Source of the DNA: Clytia hemisphaerica
Taxonomy: Eukaryota; Cnidaria; Hydrozoa; Leptothecata; Clytiidae
DNA: 64,000 bases
Direction of reading: 5' to 3'
Assembly: GCA_902728285.1 (NCBI GenBank)
Contig: CACVBU010000498.1
Coordinates: 248,001 to 312,000 of the forward strand
Below are positions 36,901 through 50,100 of this stretch, in pieces (the first letter of the stretch is position 1; each line of letters starts with the position of its first letter). The notes beneath the pieces are model-generated. The model saw only the letters and a list, made by a program, of their open reading frames with translations. It was not told where the DNA came from and made no database searches. The position numbers and the translations under genes are program-made.

Positions 36901-39900
36901 CAATAGAATTGACTTTGATAAATATTTACACCGTCGAAAGATAGGCATTTGTCATAACATATTTAAAATATGGTATGACTTAGTACTGAATATAAACTTC
37001 GACCCATTCGAAAACATTGGAGCTAAAAACACTACATGTTTGGCAAATTCAAATACCGTACTAGATATTTACTTGCAACATCCAAGATCTGAATATATAA
37101 AGGGCTTTGAAAAGAGGAATATCGAAAAAGCGATTCAATCGATGATTAAATTTACATCCATGGCAATATCTAAAAAACACCCAAACCCAAGCTGTTTCTC
37201 ATTTCTAGATTTGCTTCAGTGGCAGTGGTACCAGTCTGGTTCCCAAACTGAAATACCAGTCTGCTATTATTTTTTCATGTCCATCTTCAAACAAGGAAAA
37301 TCACCACAAAAACTAACCCGCAAGAATATCACTATCTCGATTGACGACACTGACAAAATCACCAGTCGTGAAATCTAGCCATCATGTCATAATATGGCGT
37401 GAAGATTTAACTGGTCAGTATTTTATTCGGCTGTTGTTGGAGAAGATAAATTTGTTTTTTTGTCGAAAATAAAGAATGACGATGACCCGTAACCAAAGAA
37501 ATTACTCTTAGGTTCCAAATAAACGAGGGGGAGGGGCTAACTGCCGGTAAATATAGGCTAAAATAAGGCTTTTAGAGCAAAATAAGACGACTTCTTCTTG
37601 CTAACTGATAAATATTCTTAAAAATTAATAAACGGGAGGGGGGGAGGGGGGTTCTAATAAGGTCCGGGGGGGGGGGGTTGGAAAATGTTCGAAAAATTAA
37701 CAAGCGGGAAGGGAGCCGTTTATTTGGAACCTAAGAGTAAAGAATGACGATGACCCGTAACCAAGCACGAATTTTCTTCTACTTCTCTTTTTAGAAGAAC
37801 AGAACAAAAATATCTTCATTAAATCCATGATGTGCTTTATAATGTTAGAAACTTTCGCAATTTTAAAATTCGCAAAGTTAAAATGTTCGTAAAAAAAAAA
37901 ATCAATAAAATGCTGACTCGCGAAATTGAATCACCCCAAAAATTTATCGTGTACTTCAAATTCGTGAAATTTTATTTTTTCAAACTCACTTGTCAAAAAT
38001 GGTCAAGAATTCCCGTTTTCTAGGTTTCAATAGCAAAGAACTTCTGCTTCAACAATCATCAAAACAAATACTTTAACTCTCCAATTTATGAGTTGTTATT
38101 GGAGCGCAATGGTCCTGATTACCCATTACGCTTTGCGACTGTAAAATGGCCTATAGAGAGATAGAGAAATTCTAAATTTCCAGTTTGCCGGTAAAATCTA
38201 AGGTCAAAGAATGTGATTAAAGAAGTTTGCCAAGTTTTACAGTGCAAACTAAACAAAAAACGAATATGGATTTTCATGTGTTAAAGTCAAGTTTCGTGTG
38301 TTGTGTACACGCAGTCATACCTGTAGTGATCTTTCTTTGATGTTTCCAAGTGCGTCCGCAAGTCGTTCCTAATGATTCGTGCAAGGAATTGGGCATATAG
38401 AGGATGAGAAAACTTTTCAAAAGGGAGAAAGGGAATCTTTTTGGAGGTTAAGGTTCTACTTTTTGTTCCTTCAATAAATCCTAGGTGCAACAGAAAAAAT
38501 TAAATCGAAAAAAAAACATCAACTAACGTGAATTCACGCGTGTACAATGCTCTTTATTTATTCGCATTCAACCCTGGGATACTGCTACTGTTTGAAGCCA
38601 CAGCGCGAAAATTGACGTGAAGTCTGTATTTTAACGATTTTTTCAGGTTCTGTCAAAGCTATGTAACAGGAGTAAAAAACAGCTGCAGTTGACTCTCTCT
38701 AATTCGATCTTAAAGAGACCAAGACTCCTACTCTTCGAGTTATAGAAAAATTCTGGTGATGAAAAGAAAATGTTTGGTTGAAAGGCTGTCCAGATATCTC
38801 GCATATAGAGTGCAGACCTGTGCAGACTTACATTTTTGTTCGAAGATTCCTTCTCTTTAGAGGCCAGCGTGTTTCGAACTTCTTGCAATTCCTTTTGCAG
38901 CTTCGTATTCTCTTCTTTCAGAAATGTAGTTCTGAGCAAAATAAATGAAATTTAACAGAATATAGAGTGTCTCAAAAATAGCGGACGAAATTTTTAAATT
39001 GTTAAATCCTCAAAACTCGCTATCTAAACTGGGCTTAAACTAGTCGAAATGAAATAAGATTCAAATCCTCTGTTCTAATCAATAGGTATTCAATTCCAAA
39101 GATGGTTAAATAGGTTTTTGAGATTGAAATATTCAAGTCATAAAATTTCGCCGAAATCATGGAGTTTTTTTCGGGACACACTGTATAGGTATAATTCTGT
39201 TCGTCCTAGTTGCCGTTCAGTGGGGTTAAGCTTTGTAGAATTCAAATCCATCTAACAAAGCGCAAAGAAACTTAATCTTAAAGTTTTAGTATGAACGATT
39301 TTCTCTGAGTTCTCCGATATTAATAGCGTTTTTACCCTGGAACAAAAAAATAAAGGGGTTTTTCAAAACCAAAATTACTGAGATTTCCCAGAGCCTGGTT
39401 GAAAACCCGATGTTCTATGGTTAATTATCTGTTTGAAAAAGACATGACATCTATACTGTTTAAGAAGTGCCCACCGCCCATAGCCCACCGTTAGAACAAT
39501 GTCTGTTGGGCATAGAAGAAAATACTAGTGAAATTGCGATGTACGATATTGTAATCAAAAAAATAGCCATTTACTTTTCTCTGGCCGAATCGAGTTGCGT
39601 TTCCAGCTTCGTTCCATTGAGTTGTTCAAGCCTCAAATCTTCTTCCAGTTTACGAATTCTATCTTTACTTTCTTTGGAGTCTCTTTGTGTGAGCATGGCT
39701 TCGTCCGCTCGCTCCGCTAAAACTCTTCCAGTGTTCTTCAACTAGAAAAGTGACGAGTGAAACAATGCCAGTCAGAATGTGTTTAAACCAAAAAATCAAA
39801 AATAAGACAAAACACATTTTGATTTTCTTAACAATTAGTCACCAAATGTTCTTAAAATAGACTAGAAAATATTATAAAAGTTAAAGAATAGAAATACAGT

Positions 39901-42900
39901 AGAGTCTCGAATGGATTTACGTTCCTCCTTTTTTGATCATGTTTTTAATATAGAAATACTGTGGAGCGGAGTCCATGGAACTCAAACAAGCACGGGGAAC
40001 ACAAATTTGTTCAAGTTAAGGAAATTTCGAGTTATGGAGTAAGGTATATGAGGCATTGGTAACTGAAGGGACCAGCAAACTCGTTCGAGTTAGGGATATA
40101 TTCGAGTTATAAGTTCGAACTATGGACTCCACTCTGTTGTAACTCTTGCCTACCTCTCCAGAAGCTTTGTTGAGTTCATCTTCCAACCGATTGACTTTCT
40201 CCTCTGATATCTGTTAGAATCAAAAGCAAAAATCACTGAAATCTATACAAAAGTTATTTTTTTTGCACCAAAATTCAATCAAAAGGAGGTAGTAGCATAT
40301 CTCTGTTCTAATTTAGACCAAAGATGCCATTATTATGAAGAGTTTGAGCCTTATCGGGATTGTTCGGTCGATTTCATCATGAATATTCTTATAGAGTATA
40401 TTCTTATAAAAAAAGCGTGTAGGCGGGCAATCTTCTACCTAGCTTAGGTTACTCGGCTAAAATTGAAATACACAGACGCCAATCTCGCTTGAAAAGATTA
40501 AAAGAATGCATGTCAACAATAAGCAGGGTTGGGCTGAGACTACTTCTATTAATCTGTTAAAGAGCCAATATGACAGAATGACAGATCTTTGACTTAAACT
40601 CTTTGAAATTGTGAGTACAAACCTTCAACTGGTTTTGCGTGATGCTTAGTTCTTTTTCCAAATTAAATTTCTCCATCATTGAGGTTTCTCGACCCGTCCT
40701 CGATTCTTTATCGTATCGGTTCGATTGATCACCCAAACGATCGATTTCTCGATTCGCCTGTTCCAATCGATTTTTTAAAGAAGCATTCTGAAAAAGATGA
40801 GTTTTATACATAAAGGACACATGTTATACATTAACATAGGTGTTACGTAATAAAAGGATAACTGTTGGGAGCCTATATGCGACTTTAAAAGGGCACTCTC
40901 ACACAGGCCTAAGTATCAAGGAGACCCTACATATTTCTTTTATAAGAAAGTTTCTGTCCATTAGCCAGGCTCGTTTATGCTTAAGCTTTCAAAGCATCCA
41001 AGAATAGCTTATGCTTATCATATGCTTATGAGCCAAGTTTTAAGTGAAATTTCAGAAATTTTGTAAAAATTTGTTCAGATTTTGGAGCAGTGGAATCTAG
41101 CTAGCCGTGGAATGTATTTTATTTACTTAACCTCTACCAAACCTTTTTAAACAGATAAAAAATGACGACTTGAAAAATATCTCAGGTTGACATATATGCT
41201 TATGTTATGCTTATGAATTCTGGAAATCTGAGCCTTCATATGCTTATAAGCGTTATGCTTATAAAAAGAACATGTATAATAACAAAAACTAGTTCGATTG
41301 GTGTTTTTATCGTTCAAATTTAGCTGTTAGACATTTGGTCCAAATTTGGCGCTTTGTTCCAAATTTGCACGATTTTTACGAAATTCATTACCAGTTGGGC
41401 CTAAAAATCAACAAATGGGCGATATCAAGTATCCGAACGTAAAAGTGCGAAGACTTACCTCAACGTCGAGCTGTTTTCTCAAATTGGTTTCACTTTCGAG
41501 ATTAGATGACAACTGAGTTTCAATATCTTGTCGTTTAACTTTCTCATTTTCGTACAACAGTTGAGCTTGAATTAGATTCTTCTCGATTTGGTTCAGCTCT
41601 TTGATCTTTTGCTGTATCTTCTCGTTGAAGAGGTTTCGCTCTTTATCAAGTTCAAGCTGCTTTTCGTCAGCACGTGTTAGGGCTTTCAATAGCTCACCCT
41701 GTACAAAGATGGAATTGAACGTTTAAGAAAAAAGGGGTAGTGGCTATGTTGGTTGGCAAGCTTATCAAAAAATATTCAGATTTTCCAGGAGGCGATAAAA
41801 AATCTATAATAATTTACAGAACAGGATTGTGACAGTATTGTGACATTTGCAGTTGCAAAATCAAGACAAACAGAGAAACGATTGACACGGGCGGAAAGAA
41901 ATCAATCAAATTTTATAAGAGTGATTTCATTGAAACAACAAAAAACTTAATAAACTTTGATCAGAGTTAACTTGTCCATCACTCATATTTTATCCAGACA
42001 AAATTTTACGTCCGTCACCCTAGTAATTTAGAAAATTTAAAGACAAGTCGGCTGGACTAACTATAAACTGATTGGAAGTTTAGAAGGACTCGGACCGAGG
42101 ACCCCTGGTTTGTGGCACTGACAGCTTTAGACCACTGGCATTTACGTTTCAAGTGCATCCATTTAAGTTCAGATTTTAAAGGAAAATAATATCACCTTAG
42201 TTTTGGCTAACTCTATCTTCGAATTTTCGTTAGAGCTTTCCATTTGTTTCCGGGTGGCAGATAGCATCTCTAATTTGGTGACCGCTTGAGCGTGATTGTG
42301 TGACGTCTTCTGAGCTTCGCGTAAGATGGCTTCGTGTTGACGCAGCTGTTCTTGGTACATCTCTTCCTGATGGATTGAAAAGTGAAAAAAATTTTCATAG
42401 TTTTCTTTCTTCAAATTTTCCTTACAAAGAATAAGGTTCCCTCAAAAAATCGACACAGGATAACTTCACTCCTTGATCTACACCAGAAACTGATCGAGCC
42501 ACGAAGGCATTTATCAAATATTTTCATAGAAAGGTACGTTACACCACATAGCTTGGTCTTTGAGCTTTTTGTTTGTTTCTGTTGGTTCTAATTTGAATTT
42601 ACGTTTAGAAATTAGTTTTTTTTGCCCATATAAAGACTCGACGGTATTTAGAAGCTCGTAATTCAGCTAAAAAACATTTTTGCCTTCTAGTTGAATGTGG
42701 AGATTCGGTATTTTGTGATCTGAAAAAATAGAGTTGATATCGGGATCCTAGTAAGGCCAAAATTATACCATGTTCAGACGTTACGGTATTGCTGTTTAGC
42801 ATGGCTTCAGTACGGTTTTTGTTACGGATGCGAAATGTTTATATTGGTTTATTGGTCGTGTAGAGCGTTTCGGAGCATGAAAACGGAGAAATTCTATTCC

Positions 42901-45900
42901 AATAAAAATTGTGGAGCCTAACTCTTTCGTTCCATTTTGCTTTGTAACGTGTTTTTTTAAACTTGTGTTCACACAGTGTTTCGGAATCGTTTCATTTTGC
43001 CAAAGAGTCTTAAAACGCATACATATTTAGAAAAACTCACCTGCAAGGTCCTGGCATTCTTTTCGGCTTCCAGTTGTAGTTGTAATTCATTGAGATCAGC
43101 ATTGAGTTTGATGAAACCTTGTTCTCTCGTCTTCATCTCTGTTTGCATTTTGCGGTTGGTCAGTTCCGCTGTCTGCTTCAATTCCGCTTCCCTGGAAAGT
43201 GAGAAAGAGATTGCATACCTTAAATGAAGTAATTTTCGCGTTTTTGGGTGATTACCGCGAAAATTAGTTCCGCGAAGAGCAATTTTTACTAAAAACCTTC
43301 AAAAATCCCTACGAAAATGAAGGAAATTCAGCAAAAAGTAGGTGTCAACCGCGAAAATTAGTTCCACAAAATGCACCAATTTAGTACCCTCCCACCGCGA
43401 AAATTAGTTCCCTTAAGATAGTGAAGAATTGTCAGTCGTATTTTCAAATTATTTTTTTTTTCGTTTATTCGGAAACGACCGAAAAAGATCAATCAACAAT
43501 AAAACCAGTGGTCCGGGTGTCAAAATGTTATAACAGGAGAGTTAACGTGATTTGAGCTGTCAAACACGATTCAAAGACTTGCGGGTAATAGCAACACTTC
43601 TCTCGTAGTTTCCCCTCTATCACTTGCCCTCCATCGCGTCAGTGGTCGGTTTGGAAAATCTCAATTCAGAAAAGACAATGACAACAGACCCTCTAAGGCA
43701 ATTAATTGAAATTAGCCGTAGATATCCGGTCTAGGATTCAACAAACGCAAAAAGTTGGGTATAAAAGTTTTTGACTGGTTCCTAACCGTTGCAAGAGCAA
43801 AATGACATTATGCCGCTTCGTAAATGATGTAGGTACCTCATAAGTTTCTTTTCAGACCGATTCAACTGATCTTTAAGTTGGTTACATAGCCTCTCAGCCA
43901 TCGTTTTAGCCTCCATCTCTTGTTCAAGTTTGTACCGAATGCTTTGTAATTCTAGAGTGGCGTCCATGCGGAACCTCTCTGTCTCGTGTTGCGATTTGTT
44001 CAAAGCTTCAATGGTTCTACAGAAGAAGAGGAAGAAGAATTGTCGAATCGTAGTCCGTATAAAAAACCCCGGTCAGGATAGAATGCACCTCACTAAAAAT
44101 CGGGATTTTTCGTCTCGTTAACTGCGTAGAAAAAACGCGAGTGACGTCTAGTATAGGCTACGATCGGGAAGCCTTTTTGTTTGTTTACATTGTCGAACAA
44201 ACTATAATACGACCTGCAGAAGGTATTCGAGTTGGAAAGTCAACTGCACACAGAAATCATAGATCCTTACCTGTGCATGTCATCCATTTCTAGTTGCATT
44301 TCACGCTTGGCACGTTCTTGAGCGTTGAATTTCTCTTGATAAGCGACGGCCGCTTGACGTCTATTTTGGGATGAGGCTTGATGATAGGATGTGTCACCAA
44401 TATCAGAGTCATCTACAAAAATTCAATTAATTCAAATTGATAATTTAGTGCAAGTTCCGCTGATTCGAAAATCTATTTTATAGCCGCCGTTTTGTTACGG
44501 CTCGAACCAATATGATTGAAACAATGCTTGATGGAAAAATATTTCATTATATTTTTTACTTATTTTTAAACACAGAATTGACAAGGCTTGCAAGGCTAAT
44601 TTCGATTTAAGTAATTCTCATAAATATCATATATAAAGAACTGTGTAGTCTAATCATCAATCAAACCTGTTGAAAAAATTCATTCCAGACTCGAAATTTC
44701 AAAACCTATTTCCGAAAAGTTTTCATTGCACTCTTAAGAAATATCTCTTGTAAAGTCTGAACGGTCTTAAGAAACATGTAAGAAGATTTTTTTCACGATT
44801 GTACGCTGATTTGATGAAAAAAAGGAAAACCTTTTTTTAGTAAGTTTTCAAAAGTGGTTTTACTTAGAGGAGATATTCAAAACTTTCTGAAGGGGTTTCA
44901 ACAAAAGGAAGAATTGGTCTTTTTTTTCTAACAAATTATATCGTAAACCAGAAATTTGCATTTACAATATGGACAAGCAACATTTTTCTGCGGAAAATGA
45001 AACTTCTTTTTGCTTATATGTTTTTTTGTAACAAACTACACGAATTTTAATTAGATCTCAGTTTACCAGAACATTTAAGACAGAAAATTGAGAACAAAAT
45101 AAGAACATCGTAAGAACATGGTCAGCCAGAGAATTGAAGAAGTTTTCCACATTTGCTTAAAATTATCTGAATTCAAAAGAAACTTTCGTAATTTATGCAG
45201 AAAATCTATAACTTGCAAACTTTAATTTAGAGCAGATTTGTTCGACTTGAGGGCCAATTTTTATAAACCAAGGTGATTTTGTGGATTTAGAAGAATTAAT
45301 TTCAAGACCACCAATAAAAACAACAACATACATATAAGAACACAAGGCTTCGATGACCAAATGCCAATATATAAAGAATAAGTTTTAGGGACATTCTAAG
45401 GTTTTGAGGACGTAACACACCCAATTTCTTAGCCTTAGGAATTTCCACATGAAAGATTATATAAATTAGTGAAAATAAGAGGCCGAGCATTATTTTTTAC
45501 CGATAAGCATGGGGTTCGGAGTCGAAGCACCTCGAAAGAATCGAGCATTTTGTTGTGAAGGGTCGAATGTGTAATTGTGTTGACTGCCTCCAATCATTTG
45601 AATTGCCTGATTGGTAAAGAAATAAAAAAATATAACTTTGGTCGATATACAGTGTGTCCAGAAAAAACGAACAAGAATCATAGATCATATAGAGGGAAAC
45701 TTAAAGGTTTTGGTTTTACATAAGTGTTCCCGTTTCATATCAAACACATATTTCATATCAGGACAGTGTCTGCCTATTGTAACATTATGCTGATATAAGC
45801 AAAAAATGTTTTTCTTTTCATCTTTCTGCCAATCTTGCTCCACATCCGTGTCAATTCAATGTGAACAAGCAATACTTTAATGGACCTACCTATTTATAAA

Positions 45901-47085
45901 ACGAATAATTAGAATTTAATGGAAGTAATGTATAATTTTAAATTTCGAATTATATATCTATTGGAACGGAGAAAGCAATTAAGAAACGCCTTTTCGGCAG
46001 TACTAATGTGCATCTATGTGCAAAAAATCGCAAAAAACTAATGAGAAAATCTCGAGAAAATCTCAAAAAACCGCTTTTTTCGGGACATTTCCGGTTCTAG
46101 CGGCCGGAAAAATTTCTTTTTCGAAAATTGGGCTCTGTCACATTTTGAGCATTGCCATTTTACATCATTGTGCAAAAAATCATGAAAATCTGTCGAGTAT
46201 AAATTGAAAAAATGAAGGAAAAGCGTTTTACGCCGGTTTTCGGCTGTTCCGGCGATTTTTAAGGAGTTCCGGATTCAAAGGATGATTTTTTTGGAAATCA
46301 AACGATGCTAAGTTTTGGGCATCATCATAAAGAACATTTTTCTGTAAAAAAACAATTAAATAAGTTGAAAAAATGTGACGGAAATGTGAAAAAACGACGA
46401 TTTCCGGCACATTTCCGGTTCTACAGACCGGAAAAAATTTTTTTTCGGCAAACGGTTTTCGACACCTTTTCGGCAGTACTAATGTGCATCTATGTGCAAA
46501 AAATCGCAAAAAACTAATGATAAAATCTCGAGAAAATCTCAAAAAACCGCTTTTTTCGGGACATTTCCGGTTCTACCGGCCGGAAAAATTTTTTTTTCGA
46601 AAATCGGGCTCCGTCACATTCGAGGGTTTATAGTAATGCACCTTTGTGCAAAAAATCAGAAAAATTGAATGAGCCAATCTCGAGAAAAATTGGTAACTAA
46701 CGAACGAACGAACTAACTAACTAACCAACACGGGTTAATTTATAGGACCTTCACCCCACCGGGGTAGGTCCAAAAAGCTTGTAAATTAAATTGACGAGTA
46801 AGCAAATGATATCACTCTTATTTAAAAACAAAAACTTTAAATATGTGTGTTAATAACAATGTGCTTATGATAAAAGGAAATGATATAATAACGCAGTGAT
46901 TAATTCATTTCATATCTCGTAGAAAGCATTAAAACTAATAGGAAAATAGAGTTTAGACTTACAGTATCCACAACTTTGCTATGCTTAGCAGCAGATAAAA
47001 CATCCCTATTGGTAAAAAAATACAATAAATGAGAGATGATTCCATTTGTTTTCCACGATTCTTGCAGAGCTTCCGTGGCGCAATT

Positions 47086-47138
<53 letters not shown>

Positions 47139-50100
47139 AGCGATCATTTTCAATTTACAAGTCTTTTCTTAAGATATTAATTTTCTGCCACTTTCTAATT
47201 CTAATTCACAAAACCTAGTTTGCCTGTATTGAAGAAATATTACATGAAGATGTAAGACAACCATAGAAAAAATTACAAAAGAAAATAGGAAAACTTTAAT
47301 CGAAGCTGGCAAGTATTTGATTGACATATTAGATGTGTTTGATTGACAGGTTTGAATGGCTCAATCTTAAAATAGATTGCCTTAAATGCTAACCTGAGAT
47401 TTTCGTCTTGCTTTCTTCCAGATTGGATCTTCTCATTTTGTGGCTGTGTACCCTCTACATCATTGCCTTGTTTATTCAAAGAAGGGGTAACAGCAGGGTT
47501 TGCGGTGGAGGTTGTTGGGACATCGACCTCCTGTAGGAGGCTTTCATTACCAGCTTCAACATTAGCTTCGTTGTCAGCTGTGATAACTGTTTCCGTAACT
47601 GGAATAGCTTTGATAGCTATCCAAAAAAAGAGATTTAATAATTTCGCAAACATCTGGCATATCTAGAATCTAGTGTGATTAGTCTAGGCTATAAGGCGGT
47701 CTCCTACCTTTCTATTTCGTGGATACAGTCTCATGTATTATCAGTGTTCAAATGGTAAATAAATAGTTACTTACTTATATAAGGCACGTTTCAACATTCA
47801 AAGATTCTGCCTTTAAACATGAACCTTGAAATACAGAAAGTTCGTTAAGCAAGGTATCGAAATCTTACCTGACAAATGAGTAACCTCTTTTATGGCGGAA
47901 TCTCCTTGAAGTTGACGCTGACGCAATTCCATTAACTGCAATTCCAATTCACGCTCGCGTGAACGGGCTTGCGTTTCCAATTCATGAAATCTAACAATAA
48001 CCAAAAACAATAACAAATAAAGAACCGAAACTTGGTTTTCAACTTTTCAACAACATTTTTCTCAACTTTATTTTTTTGAAAACCGTTGGATCCTTTTGTC
48101 AACACGTGCAGAATATTTTAACGTCAATGCAGGGAATTCTTTTGCAGCGGAAAGTTTGGGAAAAAAAATGAAGGCATTGAAATGTACTTTCGAAGAATTG
48201 ACGTCAGCGTGTAGAAAAGGTGTGGCATTTGACACACAATTTCCACAAGAAGAGCGTTAGTTTACTCCATGTTTTCGTTTGCATTGCGGATATTGAAATA
48301 GGAAGTCTGCATGCGGCTCAGTCCAGTTGTTATTAACATTACATCTTAAAAACGTAGCCAAAACAGAAATCAACATGTAGTCTTAATCTATAGATACTTT
48401 TAGTTTATAGAAGAAGATACAAAATTACAATCAACATACCTGTCTTCCGAGTTGATATCTTGCATTCGCATCAACAATTCTTGTTCTTTCTTCCCTAATT
48501 CAGCCATTTTCTCTGCTTCCATCTTCCTTAATTTATCTCCCAGTTTCTGTTGAAGAAACTTCTCTTTATCCTCCAAAGCTCTCAGTCGTTCGTTCTCCAT
48601 TCGATTCATTCGTTCCGTTACATTCTCCTCCTTTACTCGTAATTCTTTATCCAGTTGAGAATGTTTCAAACGACCTTCGCTTTCTAATTCCTGTTGCATT
48701 AAGAGCTTGTCCTCCTCAGTCTGATTCAAAATCTCATTCAATTTCTCCTGTCTTTCAACTTCAAGCCTTTCGCGGAAAACTCGCCCTTCTTCGCTTAACT
48801 TACGTCTCCGTTTTGCCTCTTCGGCATCTAGCTCTGCAAATAATCTCTCTCTTTCAAGCTCAACGGTATCATTCAATTCTTGCATTTTGACCGCGCGTTT
48901 TGTTTCGACGTCACCTTGAACGCGTTTGTATTCATCACTCATTTTCCGTTTCATCAAGTACTCTTCTTCCTCCAACTTCTTCGTTAATTTCTCTCTCAAG
49001 AATTTCTCTTCCACGTCCAAGCTGTCCTTCAACCTATAAAAGTAAAGTGCACATCCAAATTTGATATCAACATCATACCGCAGACAAATTTATCGTGAAA
49101 GCAAACACAAAAACGAAACTCTAGCCCAGATTACAGCCATATCTCTGTTTTCAGAGAGTAATATAAGGCAAAGTTGTTCATTTCGAATGCCAATACCAAA
49201 GATCTCGAAGATTCTAAAAATATTGCTGCAAGTTAATTAGACCATACCTACCTATACCTTCCGAGGTAAAGTAATTAAAGAACTTGAATTAAAAAAGAAC
49301 ATAATAGTAAAATCTGAGCAACTTTTATATCAACAGCTAAATTTATAATACAAGGCAGTTTAATTGTGTGAGGCGCAAGCACCAGCAAAGACAAAAATTA
49401 CAAAAATTGACCAACCTTTCACGATCACCCATATCGTGTTCGAGAAGAGAACTCTCATCGAGGCGACGTCGAACAAGTTCTTCTTCATCTTCAAGACTCT
49501 TCAATCGTTCCTGTATCTCTGCCTCTTTAAGTTTCCCTTCCTTCTCCACATCAGTTATTTTCTGTCTCTCACTCTCAAGCCTCTTGTTCACCTCATCAAT
49601 CTCGACCTCCAAGTCACGTTGCTTCGTCTTGGTCTGTGTCTCAAGATCTATTAATCGGGAACTCTCTGCTTCAACTTCTTGTCTCTTCCGATCCTTTTCA
49701 GCCTCAATTTTTGCCAACTCTTTTTCCTGTTGCTGGATCCGCATCTTCAAATCGCGTTCCAAATCTTCCAGTTCTCTACGACGTTCAACCTCCAATGTTT
49801 CCATCTCTAACATTCGCCTCTTCGTTTCAGATTCAATCTCCTTCTTCTTATTCTCACTCTCAGCAGCTATCTCCTTCCTCCTGGTTTCATGCTCTGCTTC
49901 AAGACGAAGCTTCATTTCAGCCTCTTCCTTTGCTAAAGCCTCCCTTCGGCGATGCTCTTCATCCGACAACGCCCTTCTTCGAACATCTTCGTCAGTAATA
50001 TTCACACCCTTTAGTTTTTCTTTCCCATCGACTTTGGGCGAGGAGGAGTCAGTGGCGGCTTGAAGCTTCGGTGAAGTTTTTTGTTTGGGAGTTGAAATTG

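Noticed and set aside
49368..50063. 231-codon plus-strand open frame, serine-rich
   Set aside because: It is the exact antisense of exon 4 of the coiled-coil gene; E/K codons read backwards give serine-rich frames. No splice or start support.
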